Origin: Leptospira sp.
GTDB taxonomy: Bacteria > Spirochaetota > Leptospiria > Leptospirales > Leptospiraceae
Direction of reading: 5' to 3'
Assembly: GCA_016742255.1 (NCBI GenBank)
Contig: JACVCB010000006.1
Span: 62,001-126,000, forward strand
Length of the DNA stretch: 64,000 bases
Position 1 is the stretch's first letter. Each line of letters starts with the position of its first letter. The notes below the pieces were generated by a model. That model saw only the letters and a program-made list of their open reading frames with translations. It ran no database searches and was not told the origin of the DNA. Both the position numbers and the translations under genes were made by a program. Positions 1 through 10,742 of this stretch are shown here, piece by piece.

Positions 1-3000
1 GGAATTTTGGAGTCAAAAGCAAATCCTGCTCTTCCAGTCACCTTACGAAACTTAGAAGCAAGTCTCCCCATAAAATCGACTTCCTTAGGAATGGGTGCAA
101 AAAGCCAAAAAACAATGGACATCGTGGAAATCCAAAAGTGGTTTCAAACATTATCCAAAGTCGAAAGGAACCAATCTGTTTTTCAATCACCTGCCTCCAA
201 TGCAAAAGTAAATTCCTTCCAACTACCAAAACCCAATGGCAAAAAACCAATGGAAGTCGTAGGAATTCCTTTTGATTCACCAGGTTTTTATGTAGTTGAA
301 TTAACGAGCGAAGTACTTGCAAACCATCTCTTTGCACAAGGTGAAGGAAAAAAAATGTATGTATCGAGTGCAGCCCTTGTTACTAATTTATCTCCTCATT
401 TTAAATGGGGGAAAGATACAAGTTTAGTTTGGGTGACAAGTTTGGATACAGGTCTTCCTGAAGCTGGTGTACAAATTAAAATTTTAGATTGTAGCGGTAA
501 TATACGAGGAGCTGGGATCACTGGAAAAGATGGAACTATGCTTTTTGGAAACATCAATTTCCAAGAAGTGCCTTATTGTGGTTATCATGAGTTAGGTTCT
601 GGTCTTACTGTTTTTGCTCAAAAAAATGATGATATCAGTTTTACTTCCAGTACATGGGAAAAAGGAATTGAAAGTTGGCGTTACCAACTCCCTCAAACAA
701 GTGCAGGGTATGCCAATTATTTAGAATCAATTGTTCTCGATCGTACACTTTTTAAAAAAGGAGAGACAGTTCACCTGAAACACGTTAGACGAAGTTTTGG
801 GAATAAGGGTTTAATCCCTGCAGAACCAAAAGACTATCCAAATACCGTTGTCATTAAACATGAAGGTTCAGGAGAAAGTTATACAACACCTCTAGTTTGG
901 TCATTCCCAGGTCATGCTGAGTCCGAGTTTAAAATTCCTAAAAATGCAAAACACGGTGTTTATTTAGTCACCTATCCTTACAACCAAGAGGACACAAGTT
1001 ATGGACGAACTATCACACAATTTCGAGTGGAGGAATTTCGTCTACCCGTCCTAAAGGGGAATATCCAACTATCTTCCGAATCACAAAACCTTGTATCTCC
1101 TAAAGAAACAAAAGTTCTTTTTGGATTGGAATACCTCTCGGGAGGTGGTGCCTCTCTTGTTCCTGTGAAAATCCGTTCACAAGTGGTACCTGGTTATTAT
1201 AGTCCAAAAGAAGAATATTCTGAATTTACCTTTTCGCCAGAAACCATCAAAGAAGGAAAGTGGAAGGTGAGTGGGTATGAGGAAGAAGAAGTGGAAGAAA
1301 CAAAACCAAAGGTGTTGTCCACAAATGCAAAAATGGATACAAAAGGATTTTTAGAATACAAATTTGAAAATCTAAAATCCATTCCAGGTTATGGTAACTT
1401 TCAAGTGGAAATGGAATATGCAGATCCTACTGGAGAAATCCATACAATCGCAAGGAGTTTTCCAGTTTCACCTTCTGAAGTTCATTTAGGAATTTTACCT
1501 GATGGATGGTATTTCACAGAAGACAAAGTAAAACTACAGTTAGTTGTTTTGGATGCAAAAGACAAACCTGTTCCGTCGCAGAAAATTAAAGTAAACGCAT
1601 ACAAAAAAGAATTTTATTCCAATCGAAAACGTCTCGTTGGTGGATTTTATGCTTATGAACACTATGAAGAAGTGAATCAGTTAGGAGAGTTTTGTGAAGG
1701 AAAAACTGATAACAAAGGGATTCTCATTTGTGAAGGAAAATCACCTGCCACTGGTGACATCGTTTTTGTGGCGGAAACAAAAGATAAAAATGGAAATCAA
1801 ACAAACTCTACTTATAATGTATGGGTGAGTTCTAAGGAAGAAGTTTGGTTTGATGTAAGTGATCATAACCGAATGGACATCTTACCTGAAAAACGATCAG
1901 TAGAAATTGGTGAAACCATCAAAGTCCAAGTGAGATCTCCCTTCCGCGAAGGAACTGCTCTTGTCAGTTTAGAGAGAGAAGGTGTGATTGATTATTTTGT
2001 TACACCAGTGAGTGGAAAAGATCCTTTTATCAACATTCCGATCAAAAAAGAATATGCTCCCAATGTTTACGTTTCTGTTTTTCTTATGCGTGGGCGAATG
2101 GGTGATCCTAAACCTACAGGCCTTGTTGACTTAGCCAAACCTAGTTACCGATTGGGGCTTTCTATGTTGAAGGTTGGATACAAGCCGTACAGTTTGTCCG
2201 TTTCTGTCACTCCCAATAAAAAACAATACCAGGTTAGAGAAACAGCAGAAGTGGAATTGGAAATTAAATCATCAGATGGTAAAATTCCTACAGAGTCAAC
2301 TGAGGTTACATTAGCAGTTGTAGACGAAGCATTATTAGAACTTTCTCCCAATCCAACTTGGAATTTATTAGATGCGATGATGGGGACAAGACCTCTGCAA
2401 GTTGTCACTTCAACAGCCCAATCCCAAATCATTGGGAAACGTCACTTTGGGCTCAAAGCAAAACCTGAAGGTGGTGGAGGTGGAAAACAATCCACTCGTT
2501 CTCTTTTTGAAACTCTACTGTATTGGAAAGGAAAGGTCATTGTAGGAAAGGATGGAAAGTATAAATTTAGTTTTCCATTAAACGACTCACTCACCAGTTT
2601 CCGTATCGTTGCCGTTGCTAGTTCTGGTCCTAAAGAATTTGGAACAGGGATGGCAAAAATCCAAACATCCCAAAAAATCCAAACTTTTTCTGGAATCCCT
2701 CCCGTTGTTCGGATGGGAGATAATTTACAACACGAAGTGACCTTGCGTAATGCAAGCGAAACCAAAGAACAACTTAGGCTTCGTCTGAGTGTGGTAGACA
2801 CAAAAAATGGTTCCGAAATCAAAACGGAATTAGAAACCAAATCGGCTATGTTATCTCCCGGGGAATCAAAAGTGATCACTTGGGATCTGACGGTTCCGGA
2901 AGAGATCGTAAAACGTAAATTTTCATTAGAAGTATCTTCACCTAACGGAACAGTGATGGATTCTTTGTCCGTTGAACAAAATGTGATACCTGCTTTTACA

Positions 3001-4527
3001 GAAAGAGTGTACCAAGCAGGACTTCTGTTATATGAAACACCTTTTAAGGAATCAGCACAAACTCCTCCAGGTTCTAAACCAAATACAGGAAAGATGGTTT
3101 GGAAAGCTTCCCCTACAATTTTAACAAGTACATCTGGAATCCAAAAGTATTTTCAAACTTATCCTTATTCTTGTATGGAACAAAGAGTTTCAAAAGCGAT
3201 AGGTTTACGTTCAGACGTTTTATGGAATGATGTTTTAGCAGATTTAAATTCATTTTTAGATTCAGATGGACTTGTGAAGTATTTTGCACGTATGGATTAT
3301 GGAAGTGAATTACTTTCTGCATATGTTTTAACATCCGCTAAACTAACAAACAAAACCATACCGGATGAAGTTTTATCAAAGATTATGAATGGTTTACAAG
3401 GATTTTTGGAAGGTAGGGTTTATGGAGAAAGGTATCGATTTGGTGCCGATCTTGTTGTCAGAAAAATCATCGTTTGGGAAGCCTTAACTCGTTACCAAAC
3501 ATATGAGTGGGAACAAGTGCGTCCCATTTTTGATAACTTGGAATTTTTACCGACTGCATCACTCATTGATTTATCTGATATTTACAATCGTGTGAATGGA
3601 GCGGATCCAAAAGTAAAGAATCGTCTGTACAGTGTTTTGCGATCAAAATTAAATTTGCAAGGTTCTGAGTTAATCATTGCTGACTCTGGTTTTACCAACC
3701 CATGGTGGATTCTTGGAAGTAGGGATTATACTATGGCAAAATTTTTGTTATGGTCCATCTCCGAACCCGCTTACAAAAAAGATATGCCACGGATTGTCAA
3801 AGCGTTTGTCAAAATGCAAAAACAAGGAAGGTATGATAGTACACTTGGAAATGCTTATTCTGTTTTAGTTTTTGATCGTGTGAGTAAACTTCTGGAAGGT
3901 GAAAAGGTAAGTGGTGGGAAAGTCAAAATCCAAACCGAAAAAGAAACATTAAGTTTGGAACCCAATGGCAAACAAACCGTCACTCAAACTCTTGGTATGA
4001 ACCCTGAAACCTTCACTGTGAGTTATGATGGAAAAGGAAAACCTTGGTTGGAATGGTCTGTACAAAGTGTCCTTCCTTTACAAACTCCTATCTCCAGTGG
4101 TTACCGCCTCAAACGTTCTTTTGAACCTGTGCAAGTGGCAAAACCAGGTGTTTTATCCAAAGGAGATACGATCAAAGTCAGACTGGAAATTGAGGCAGAC
4201 TCCGATAAAACTTGGGTGGTTGTGGAAGATCCAATTCCACCTGGATCCCTTCCTCTTGGGCGTGGGTTTGGGCGAGAATCACAGATAAACCAAGACAAAC
4301 CAGGAGATACTTCTTATTACTTAAGTTTTGAGGAAAAAACCTTGTCCCTCTACCGTGCTTATTTTGAGTACCTGCCCAAGGGAAAACATGTGATTGAACA
4401 CAGTTACCGCCTAAATCACGTGGGGAATTTTGTCCTACCTCCAACACGTGTGGAAGCCATGTATTCGCCTGAAACACATGCCGAATGGCCTAACGAAATC
4501 GTGAGGATTTCGGAAAATAAGGACTAG
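1..4527 (+). CDS. Alpha-2-macroglobulin family protein (5' end outside window)
   Basis: Large secreted or periplasmic protease-trap protein of the bacterial alpha-2-macroglobulin family. These entrap proteases through a reactive thioester and are thought to protect the envelope. The frame is open at the left edge, so the N-terminus (signal peptide, first MG domains) is missing; about 1508 residues are visible. Macroglobulin-type beta repeats fill the N-terminal two thirds. The A2M core (LLYWKGKVIV... then SLTSFRIVAVASS) lies near residues 838-875, counted from the TTG at position 7. The thioester motif Cys-Met-Glu-Gln is intact, with Cys at 3172-3174 (about residue 1056), followed by the helical thioester domain and a C-terminal receptor-binding-like beta domain. 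Many bacterial homologues sit beside a penicillin-binding protein 1C gene; here the downstream neighbour is a sulfatase-fold gene and the upstream side is not visible. Family assignment is firm; function is inferred. Confidence 0.88.
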   Translation, partial: GILESKANPALPVTLRNLEASLPIKSTSLGMGAKSQKTMDIVEIQKWFQTLSKVERNQSVFQSPASNAKVNSFQLPKPNGKKPMEVVGIPFDSPGFYVVELTSEVLANHLFAQGEGKKMYVSSAALVTNLSPHFKWGKDTSLVWVTSLDTGLPEAGVQIKILDCSGNIRGAGITGKDGTMLFGNINFQEVPYCGYHELGSGLTVFAQKNDDISFTSSTWEKGIESWRYQLPQTSAGYANYLESIVLDRTLFKKGETVHLKHVRRSFGNKGLIPAEPKDYPNTVVIKHEGSGESYTTPLVWSFPGHAESEFKIPKNAKHGVYLVTYPYNQEDTSYGRTITQFRVEEFRLPVLKGNIQLSSESQNLVSPKETKVLFGLEYLSGGGASLVPVKIRSQVVPGYYSPKEEYSEFTFSPETIKEGKWKVSGYEEEEVEETKPKVLSTNAKMDTKGFLEYKFENLKSIPGYGNFQVEMEYADPTGEIHTIARSFPVSPSEVHLGILPDGWYFTEDKVKLQLVVLDAKDKPVPSQKIKVNAYKKEFYSNRKRLVGGFYAYEHYEEVNQLGEFCEGKTDNKGILICEGKSPATGDIVFVAETKDKNGNQTNSTYNVWVSSKEEVWFDVSDHNRMDILPEKRSVEIGETIKVQVRSPFREGTALVSLEREGVIDYFVTPVSGKDPFINIPIKKEYAPNVYVSVFLMRGRMGDPKPTGLVDLAKPSYRLGLSMLKVGYKPYSLSVSVTPNKKQYQVRETAEVELEIKSSDGKIPTESTEVTLAVVDEALLELSPNPTWNLLDAMMGTRPLQVVTSTAQSQIIGKRHFGLKAKPEGGGGGKQSTRSLFETLLYWKGKVIVGKDGKYKFSFPLNDSLTSFRIVAVASSGPKEFGTGMAKIQTSQKIQTFSGIPPVVRMGDNLQHEVTLRNASETKEQLRLRLSVVDTKNGSEIKTELETKSAMLSPGESKVITWDLTVPEEIVKRKFSLEVSSPNGTVMDSLSVEQNVIPAFTERVYQAGLLLYETPFKESAQTPPGSKPNTGKMVWKASPTILTSTSGIQKYFQTYPYSCMEQRVSKAIGLRSDVLWNDVLADLNSFLDSDGLVKYFARMDYGSELLSAYVLTSAKLTNKTIPDEVLSKIMNGLQGFLEGRVYGERYRFGADLVVRKIIVWEALTRYQTYEWEQVRPIFDNLEFLPTASLIDLSDIYNRVNGADPKVKNRLYSVLRSKLNLQGSELIIADSGFTNPWWILGSRDYTMAKFLLWSISEPAYKKDMPRIVKAFVKMQKQGRYDSTLGNAYSVLVFDRVSKLLEGEKVSGGKVKIQTEKETLSLEPNGKQTVTQTLGMNPETFTVSYDGKGKPWLEWSVQSVLPLQTPISSGYRLKRSFEPVQVAKPGVLSKGDTIKVRLEIEADSDKTWVVVEDPIPPGSLPLGRGFGRESQINQDKPGDTSYYLSFEEKTLSLYRAYFEYLPKGKHVIEHSYRLNHVGNFVLPPTRVEAMYSPETHAEWPNEIVRISENKD

Positions 4528-4556
4528 GAAAAGTTTACGGATAAAGTGGGTTTGGA

Positions 4557-6836
4557 ATGATGACTCTAATGGGTCCGAACCAAGCCCCTTTTTTCCCCAT
4601 CCGAATTTTTAAAATTTCCCTCTATTATTCAGTTTTTTTTTATCTATTCTTTCTCCTCTTTAATACCAGCTTTACAATTATGGGTGTCGACGTTGGCGAC
4701 TTCCTTAAACAATACTTAGGTGCCTTTTTTGGTGTTTATTTGACCACTACGGCTAAGGTTTTTGCCGTTTCTCTTTTTATCCATACAAGTTTATTCTCAC
4801 TAGTGAACTTAGGTTTCTCCTTATGGAATCGTTCAGTTGTTAAATGGTATTTCTTGGTTGGAAGTGTTTTATTCATCGAATGTTTGGCTCTTTTCCAATC
4901 AATGATCATGTTCCCTCAAATTTATGGGGAATTTTTCTTCTTTCGGTATCCTAGTTTTGCACCATTTCTTTATTTTTTAACTGATTCCATCTCACCAATG
5001 TTTCTCAATTTTGTTTTGGGGATATTGGTTTTACTTCTCTTTGTACTTTTAGGTCGCCATGTTTACCTTCATAAAAACAAAGAAAGTTTTTTTGCCATCT
5101 TACATGTTTTGGTGTTAGGCTTTCTCCATTCCAATGGATTGTATTTAGTTGGATTACTTTATTTTGTTTTTGTGATATTGCAAGGGAAACACTATGAGAA
5201 TGTTCATATCAAAACATATGGCGTATTACTCATTTTCCTTTTGTTTTTATATGGTTTGCCAAGTTTATGGATGGGAATATCTTCCTTCCGTTACTCTGAA
5301 GAAAAAGGAAAACCACCTATCTTCATCTTATCTGCAGATTCATTACGTTACGATAAAATTGGTGCAAAGATCAATGGCCAATCCATCACACCCAATATCG
5401 ATTTATTTACAAAAGATAGTTTTGTATTTCATGACCACCATACAACGATTCCACGAACTTTCCCAAGTTGGGCAGACACTCTAACTGGTAAATACTCGAT
5501 GGAACATAAAATTCGAGACATGTTTCCGTCACCGGAAGAAAAACAAAGGATTGGGTCTCCTTCCTTTCCAACACTCCAACAAATCCTAAAAAAAATTGGA
5601 TACGATCATTTTGCCATTGGTAGTTTTGCCGCTGACATATTTCCAAGAGCCAACTTTGGTTTTGATGAAGTATATGCTCCAAATTTTAATGCAAGGATCA
5701 TGACGGTCCAAAGGACAGCAGAAACACAAATTCTAATGATGCCATTCCTTGTAGGTTCTTGGTTTTCGGGAGAAAAATACTTAGAAGAACTTGATGGACT
5801 TTCCACTTGGGGAGATGGGGATCGTTTACTCAAACGCTTTGATTCTTTGGTGAGTGAAAGAGGAAACTCTCCTTATTCCATTACCTATTTTTCCAGTGTA
5901 ATCCATTTTCCATACACACCTGCTTACCCACATTACAAACGTTTTACGAATCCTCATTATTATGGGAAATATAAGTATCTTAAATTTGTAGATCCAACGG
6001 ATTCCAGTCTTCCCAATCAGGAAGAAATCTCTCAAATCCGAAGCTTATTTGATAGCGCAGTTTATGCCTTTGACCAAGAATTTGGTGAAATGGTTGGTTA
6101 TTTAAAATCAAAAGGGATTTATGATGATGCGATCATCATTTTAACTGCCGATCATGGAGAAGCACTGTATGAAGACATCCATGGGCAAGGGCATGGTGAA
6201 CACCTTCGTGGTGAATCTGTCACCCATGTCCCTTTGATGATCAAATTTCCGAAATCATCCAAGTTTGAATCCGTTCCCCCGATTGAAAAAAATTTCGATG
6301 GCATTACCTCCAGTATTGATTTAGTTCCCACTCTTTTGGATTATTTTGAAATCCCTTCCCAATTGGAATACCCAGGCAAATCCTTATTAACCATTCTTGG
6401 GCAAAAGGATTGGAATGAAGATCGATTTGTTTATTCTGAAACTGGAATTTGGTTTTCCGATGTTGGTAACCATTTTTTCCAAAAACAGAGAATCCCATAT
6501 CCGAATATTTTATCACTGCATCAAGTTGTTCCGGAAGAAGACTACCAAATCATGATCACTGATCCCATTTATCGTGAAACGATAGCATTTTCAAAACACA
6601 GAAGCATTCAAAATTCAAATTACAAATTGATCTATATTCCCACGAGGGAAGGTGTCAGGTTTGAGTTCTATGATCGAAAGAAAGATCCTTTGAACAAAAA
6701 TAATTTATACCCCAATCATCCAATGGCTTCCAAAATGAGAGAAACCTTATATAAAACTGTAGTGAAGTGGGAGAGTGCTTCACTGGCAGGAGAATATTTA
6801 ATCCCCAGTTCTTTATCAGACATCAATGAAAATTAA
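4557..6836 (+). CDS. Membrane-bound sulfatase/alkaline-phosphatase-fold enzyme
   Basis: A 759-residue protein with about six hydrophobic segments in residues 1-245 and a sulfatase-type catalytic domain from about residue 255 to the end, probably facing the periplasm. Metal-site candidates are Asp261 (in LSADSLRYD) and Asp532-His533 (in LTADHGE). The nucleophile position is Thr301 in PRTFPSW rather than the Cys or Ser of true sulfatases, which fits the phosphoglycerol or phosphoethanolamine transferase branch (LtaS/EptA-like) acting on a lipid or glycan. A His-rich stretch (HGQGHGEH) follows the second metal motif, as in related enzymes. It starts 29 bases after the macroglobulin gene and ends 20 bases before carB, so it is probably cotranscribed with both. 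Two adjacent ATG codons make the exact start uncertain by one residue. The substrate cannot be told from sequence. Confidence 0.78.
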   Translation: MMTLMGPNQAPFFPIRIFKISLYYSVFFYLFFLLFNTSFTIMGVDVGDFLKQYLGAFFGVYLTTTAKVFAVSLFIHTSLFSLVNLGFSLWNRSVVKWYFLVGSVLFIECLALFQSMIMFPQIYGEFFFFRYPSFAPFLYFLTDSISPMFLNFVLGILVLLLFVLLGRHVYLHKNKESFFAILHVLVLGFLHSNGLYLVGLLYFVFVILQGKHYENVHIKTYGVLLIFLLFLYGLPSLWMGISSFRYSEEKGKPPIFILSADSLRYDKIGAKINGQSITPNIDLFTKDSFVFHDHHTTIPRTFPSWADTLTGKYSMEHKIRDMFPSPEEKQRIGSPSFPTLQQILKKIGYDHFAIGSFAADIFPRANFGFDEVYAPNFNARIMTVQRTAETQILMMPFLVGSWFSGEKYLEELDGLSTWGDGDRLLKRFDSLVSERGNSPYSITYFSSVIHFPYTPAYPHYKRFTNPHYYGKYKYLKFVDPTDSSLPNQEEISQIRSLFDSAVYAFDQEFGEMVGYLKSKGIYDDAIIILTADHGEALYEDIHGQGHGEHLRGESVTHVPLMIKFPKSSKFESVPPIEKNFDGITSSIDLVPTLLDYFEIPSQLEYPGKSLLTILGQKDWNEDRFVYSETGIWFSDVGNHFFQKQRIPYPNILSLHQVVPEEDYQIMITDPIYRETIAFSKHRSIQNSNYKLIYIPTREGVRFEFYDRKKDPLNKNNLYPNHPMASKMRETLYKTVVKWESASLAGEYLIPSSLSDINEN

Positions 6837-6856
6837 TAAGAAAAAAAGAGGAAACT

Positions 6857-9800
6857 ATGCCGCAACGTAACGACTTAAAATCAATTTTGATCATCGGATC
6901 CGGACCAATCGTCATCGGGCAGGCATGTGAGTTTGACTACTCAGGAACTCAGGCAACAAAAGCACTTCGGGAAAAAGGGATACGAGTCATCTTGGTGAAC
7001 TCAAATCCAGCGACCATCATGACCGATCCTGACCTTGCTGATGCCACTTACATTGAACCTCTCACCGTTCCTGTTCTCGAAAAAATCATTAAAAAAGAAA
7101 AACCAGATGCCATTTTGCCAACAGTGGGTGGGCAAACGGCGCTCAATTTAGCACTCGCCTTACATAGAGAAGGTGTATTAGAGAAATACAATGTAGAACT
7201 CATAGGTGCAAAAGTAGAAGCAATTCGAAAAGCAGAAGATAGAGAACTCTTTAAACTAGCGATGGAAAAACTTGGGATCCGAGTTGCGAAGTCTTTTATG
7301 GTGTCCGACATGGATGCAGCGAGAAAAGCAAAAGACGAAATCGGATTTCCCATCATCATTCGCCCTGCATTCACTTTAGGTGGTACTGGTGGTGGAACTT
7401 GTTATGATGAATCTGAATTTGATGATATCGCTCAAAAAGGATTATCTGCATCTCCTATTTCCCAGATCCTTGTAGAAGAATCCGTAATGGGTTGGAAGGA
7501 ATTTGAGTTAGAAGTAATGCGAGATTTAAATGATAACGTGGTTATCATTTGTTCCATTGAAAACTTGGATCCAATGGGTGTTCATACAGGAGACTCCATT
7601 ACTGTTGCTCCACAACAAACGTTAAGTGACAAAGAATACCAAAGATTACGTGATATGTCAATTGATATCATCAGGGAAATTGGTGTAGAAACTGGTGGAT
7701 CTAATATTCAATTTGCTGTGAACCCAGAAAATGGTGATGTAATTGTCATCGAAATGAACCCAAGGGTCTCCAGATCTTCAGCACTTGCTTCAAAGGCAAC
7801 TGGATTTCCCATCGCAAAAATTGCAGCATTGTTATCCATCGGATACACTTTGGATGAAATACGAAATGATATCACACGAGTAACACCTGCTAGTTTTGAA
7901 CCATCCATTGATTATGTAGTTACCAAAATCCCTCGATTTGCTTTTGAAAAATTCCCAGGTTCTGACAATACATTGGGTGTACAAATGAAGGCTGTTGGGG
8001 AAGCAATGGCTATCGGTAGAAACTTTAAAGAAAGTTTTCAAAAAGCATTACGTTCCCTTGAAACAGATCGATTTGGTTTTGGAAGTGATGGGTATTTAAA
8101 AGAACTGATGGAATGGGAAGCTGTTCCGAAAGAAGAAAGAAAAACATGGCTAACAGCGAAGGTCAAACGGCCAACTGACAAACGAATTTTTTATGTAAAG
8201 ATGGCATTCGATTTTGGAATGAGTGTCGAAGAAATCCATGAAATTTGTAAAATCGATCCATGGTTTTTATACCAATTTGAAGAACTTTTCCAATTAGAAA
8301 ATAAATATCGAAAAGAAGGAAATGGAATCATTGAAGAAATGAAGCAAGCAGGTTTCTCCAATAGACAACTTGCTTTCCTATCGAAAGAAGAACAAATTTT
8401 AGCCCAAGTCAGAAGTGGGGCAGCCATTGATATCACCAAAGCGAAGGTTGATAAAACTCTTAGAGAAGAAGAAGAAAATATCGAATCTTACTTAGATGAA
8501 AAGAAAATCCAACCTGTATACAAACGAATTGATACTTGTGCTGGTGAGTTTGAAGCATTTACTCCTTACATGTATTCTTCTTATGACGAAGAAGATGAAT
8601 CTGATGTGACTTCTAAGAAAAAGGTAATGATCCTCGGTGGAGGACCAAACCGAATTGGGCAAGGGATCGAATTCGATTATTGTTGTTGCCATGCATCATT
8701 TTCCTTACAGGAAGCAGGTGTTGAATCCATCATGGTAAATTCCAATCCAGAAACAGTTTCCACAGATTACGATACTTCAGACAGGTTGTACTTTGAACCA
8801 CTCAGTTTAGAAGACGTGATGGCAATTTTCAAAAAGGAAAGGCCTGATGGTGTGATTGTGCAGTTAGGTGGGCAAACCCCACTCAAACTGGCTAAATCCT
8901 TGGAAAAAAGAGGAGTTCCAATTCTTGGAACAAGTCCTGATTCCATTGATCGAGCAGAAGATCGAAAACGATTTGCTGAAGTATTGGATAAATTAAATTT
9001 AAAATCACCAGAAAACGGAATTGCTTCTTCCAAAGACAAAGCAAGAGAAATTGCAAGAAAAATTGGATACCCAGTGCTTGTTCGACCTTCCTATGTGTTA
9101 GGTGGTCGAGCTATGTTGATAGTCAATGAAGAAACGGAACTAGACAAATACATGGAAGAAGCGGAAGAGGTTTCTGAAGATAGACCACTTCTTGTAGATT
9201 CCTTTTTGCAAGATGCAACGGAAGTCGACGTAGATGCACTTTGTGATGGCAAGGATGTATTTATTGCAGGAATTATGGAACATATTGAAGAGGCAGGGAT
9301 CCACTCAGGTGATTCTGCTTGTGTTTTACCCCCTCAAAGTATTTCCCAACGTATGCTCCAAGAAATTGAAGAAGCTACGTATCGACTTGCTTTAGAATTA
9401 AATGTTAAGGGTCTTATCAATGTGCAGTATGCGATTAAAGATGAGACTCTCTATGTCTTAGAAGTAAATCCGAGAGCATCAAGAACCGTTCCTTTTGTTG
9501 CAAAATCAATCGGAATCCCTGTTGTGAAGATTGCCGTTCGACTAATGTTAGGTGAAACTTTGGCCTCTTTCAAATTAGGGAAACGGTTTTCTGCGCCAAT
9601 GATCACTGTAAAAGAAGCAGTTTTACCATTTAGTAAATTTCCTGGTGTTGATACAATCCTTGGACCAGAAATGAGATCTACAGGTGAAGTGATGGGAGTT
9701 GCCTCCACAAAGGGAGAAGCTTTTGTCAAAGCGCAAATTATGGCAGGTGAAGAACCACCAAAACACGGAACCGTTTTTGTTACCATCAATGATAAGACCA

Positions 9801-10168
9801 AAAAAGAATTATTAGAACCTGTTAGGTCCTTGTCCAATTTGGGGTATAACATCATTGCAACAGAGGGAACTCATAAGTTTTTATCTGATAATGGAATTTT
9901 ATCGAGTAAAATCAATAAAATCTATGATGGTTATTTTCCAAATGTGATTGATTATATCAAAGAGAAAAAAATCCATTTGATCATCAACACTCCTTTGTCT
10001 AGAGTCACAAGAGAAAATGCATTTACGATTCGCCAAGCGGCAATTAAATACAAAGTTCCATGCCTTACAACATCACAAGCTGCAAAAGCTCTGATCCATG
10101 GACTTGTGGAAATGAAAGATAAAGGTTATTCAGTAAATTCATTACAGGAAATTCACAAAAAGAAATAA
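6857..10168 (+). CDS. carB: Carbamoyl-phosphate synthase large subunit
   Basis: Catalyses formation of carbamoyl phosphate from bicarbonate, ammonia delivered by CarA and two ATP, feeding pyrimidine and arginine synthesis. At 1103 residues it is slightly longer than the E. coli protein. It shows the expected internal duplication: two ATP-grasp synthetase halves, each opening with a glycine-rich segment ([19 protein letters not shown] near residue 11, [19 protein letters not shown] near 594), each followed by a GGQT motif, a linker between the halves, and a C-terminal MGS-like regulatory domain from about residue 950. A GAGGAAA ribosome site precedes the ATG. carA is not adjacent. A strong intrinsic terminator follows. 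Confidence 0.97.
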   Translation: MPQRNDLKSILIIGSGPIVIGQACEFDYSGTQATKALREKGIRVILVNSNPATIMTDPDLADATYIEPLTVPVLEKIIKKEKPDAILPTVGGQTALNLALALHREGVLEKYNVELIGAKVEAIRKAEDRELFKLAMEKLGIRVAKSFMVSDMDAARKAKDEIGFPIIIRPAFTLGGTGGGTCYDESEFDDIAQKGLSASPISQILVEESVMGWKEFELEVMRDLNDNVVIICSIENLDPMGVHTGDSITVAPQQTLSDKEYQRLRDMSIDIIREIGVETGGSNIQFAVNPENGDVIVIEMNPRVSRSSALASKATGFPIAKIAALLSIGYTLDEIRNDITRVTPASFEPSIDYVVTKIPRFAFEKFPGSDNTLGVQMKAVGEAMAIGRNFKESFQKALRSLETDRFGFGSDGYLKELMEWEAVPKEERKTWLTAKVKRPTDKRIFYVKMAFDFGMSVEEIHEICKIDPWFLYQFEELFQLENKYRKEGNGIIEEMKQAGFSNRQLAFLSKEEQILAQVRSGAAIDITKAKVDKTLREEEENIESYLDEKKIQPVYKRIDTCAGEFEAFTPYMYSSYDEEDESDVTSKKKVMILGGGPNRIGQGIEFDYCCCHASFSLQEAGVESIMVNSNPETVSTDYDTSDRLYFEPLSLEDVMAIFKKERPDGVIVQLGGQTPLKLAKSLEKRGVPILGTSPDSIDRAEDRKRFAEVLDKLNLKSPENGIASSKDKAREIARKIGYPVLVRPSYVLGGRAMLIVNEETELDKYMEEAEEVSEDRPLLVDSFLQDATEVDVDALCDGKDVFIAGIMEHIEEAGIHSGDSACVLPPQSISQRMLQEIEEATYRLALELNVKGLINVQYAIKDETLYVLEVNPRASRTVPFVAKSIGIPVVKIAVRLMLGETLASFKLGKRFSAPMITVKEAVLPFSKFPGVDTILGPEMRSTGEVMGVASTKGEAFVKAQIMAGEEPPKHGTVFVTINDKTKKELLEPVRSLSNLGYNIIATEGTHKFLSDNGILSSKINKIYDGYFPNVIDYIKEKKIHLIINTPLSRVTRENAFTIRQAAIKYKVPCLTTSQAAKALIHGLVEMKDKGYSVNSLQEIHKKK

Positions 10169-10176
10169 TGAATTCC

Positions 10177-10223
10177 GATACGATTCTAGACTCTTTCAGT
10201 ATGGAATCGTATCTTTTTCTTTT
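10177..10223 (+). terminator. Rho-independent terminator after carB
   Basis: A perfect 10-bp stem, GATACGATTC (10177-10186) pairing with GAATCGTATC (10204-10213), is followed directly by a T-rich run (10214-10223). It lies 9 bases after the carB stop and before the convergent minus-strand gene. Confidence 0.82.
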
Positions 10224-10249
10224 GAGGTATGTTGACGAAACGTAAGAAA

Positions 10250-10705
10250 CTAAATCTGAATGTCCTTTAAAAGACTTTCAATTCGTTTACGGTTCAATCC
10301 CAAGTCAGACTTTCCTAGTCTAGATGCAGATCGAAAGTGTAATTGTTTTGTTTTTTCATCAAAATAAAACTCTACATCATCCACATAACGCATAATAAGG
10401 GTTGTGAATTCAATATACAAATAATTGTTTTCTTCTTTGATGATTTTGGTTCTTGGATGGTTTAGAATTCTTTCCTTTAATATGGAAATTGCCTCTACTG
10501 TTGGTTTTTGATAAGGCACCGAATTTCGATAGTGTTCTTTGTCAGTAGGATCTGAAAAACTACTGATACAGTTTGGAGTTTTAGGACATTCCAATAACTT
10601 TCCCGATCGAATTCCCAAATTGTCTGGCTTTGTTCCGGTACAATTTATGACGATGAGTAAGGAAATCATACCTATCATTGTTGTTATTATTTTTAATTGT
10701 TTCAT
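10250..10705 (-). CDS. DUF1499 family lipoprotein
   Basis: A 151-residue protein with an N-terminal lipoprotein signal (MKQLKIITTMIG..., hydrophobic core, then Leu-Ile-Val-Ile-Asn-Cys at about residues 17-22). The body resembles DUF1499: a CPKTPNCISS segment near residue 40, then a beta-rich region with RYVDDVEFYFD and a C-terminal FRSASRLGKSDLG motif. The ATG at 10705 was chosen because it gives a clean signal peptide and has an AAGGGGTG ribosome site; the frame is open further upstream, into the neighbouring gene's end. It lies 37 bases downstream of the DUF3999 gene and is probably in the same operon. The biochemical function of DUF1499 is unknown. Confidence 0.8.
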   Translation of the reverse strand: MKQLKIITTMIGMISLLIVINCTGTKPDNLGIRSGKLLECPKTPNCISSFSDPTDKEHYRNSVPYQKPTVEAISILKERILNHPRTKIIKEENNYLYIEFTTLIMRYVDDVEFYFDEKTKQLHFRSASRLGKSDLGLNRKRIESLLKDIQI

Positions 10706-10742
10706 ATTCACCCCTTTTGAACCTGTTTCCAGAGTATCGTTG

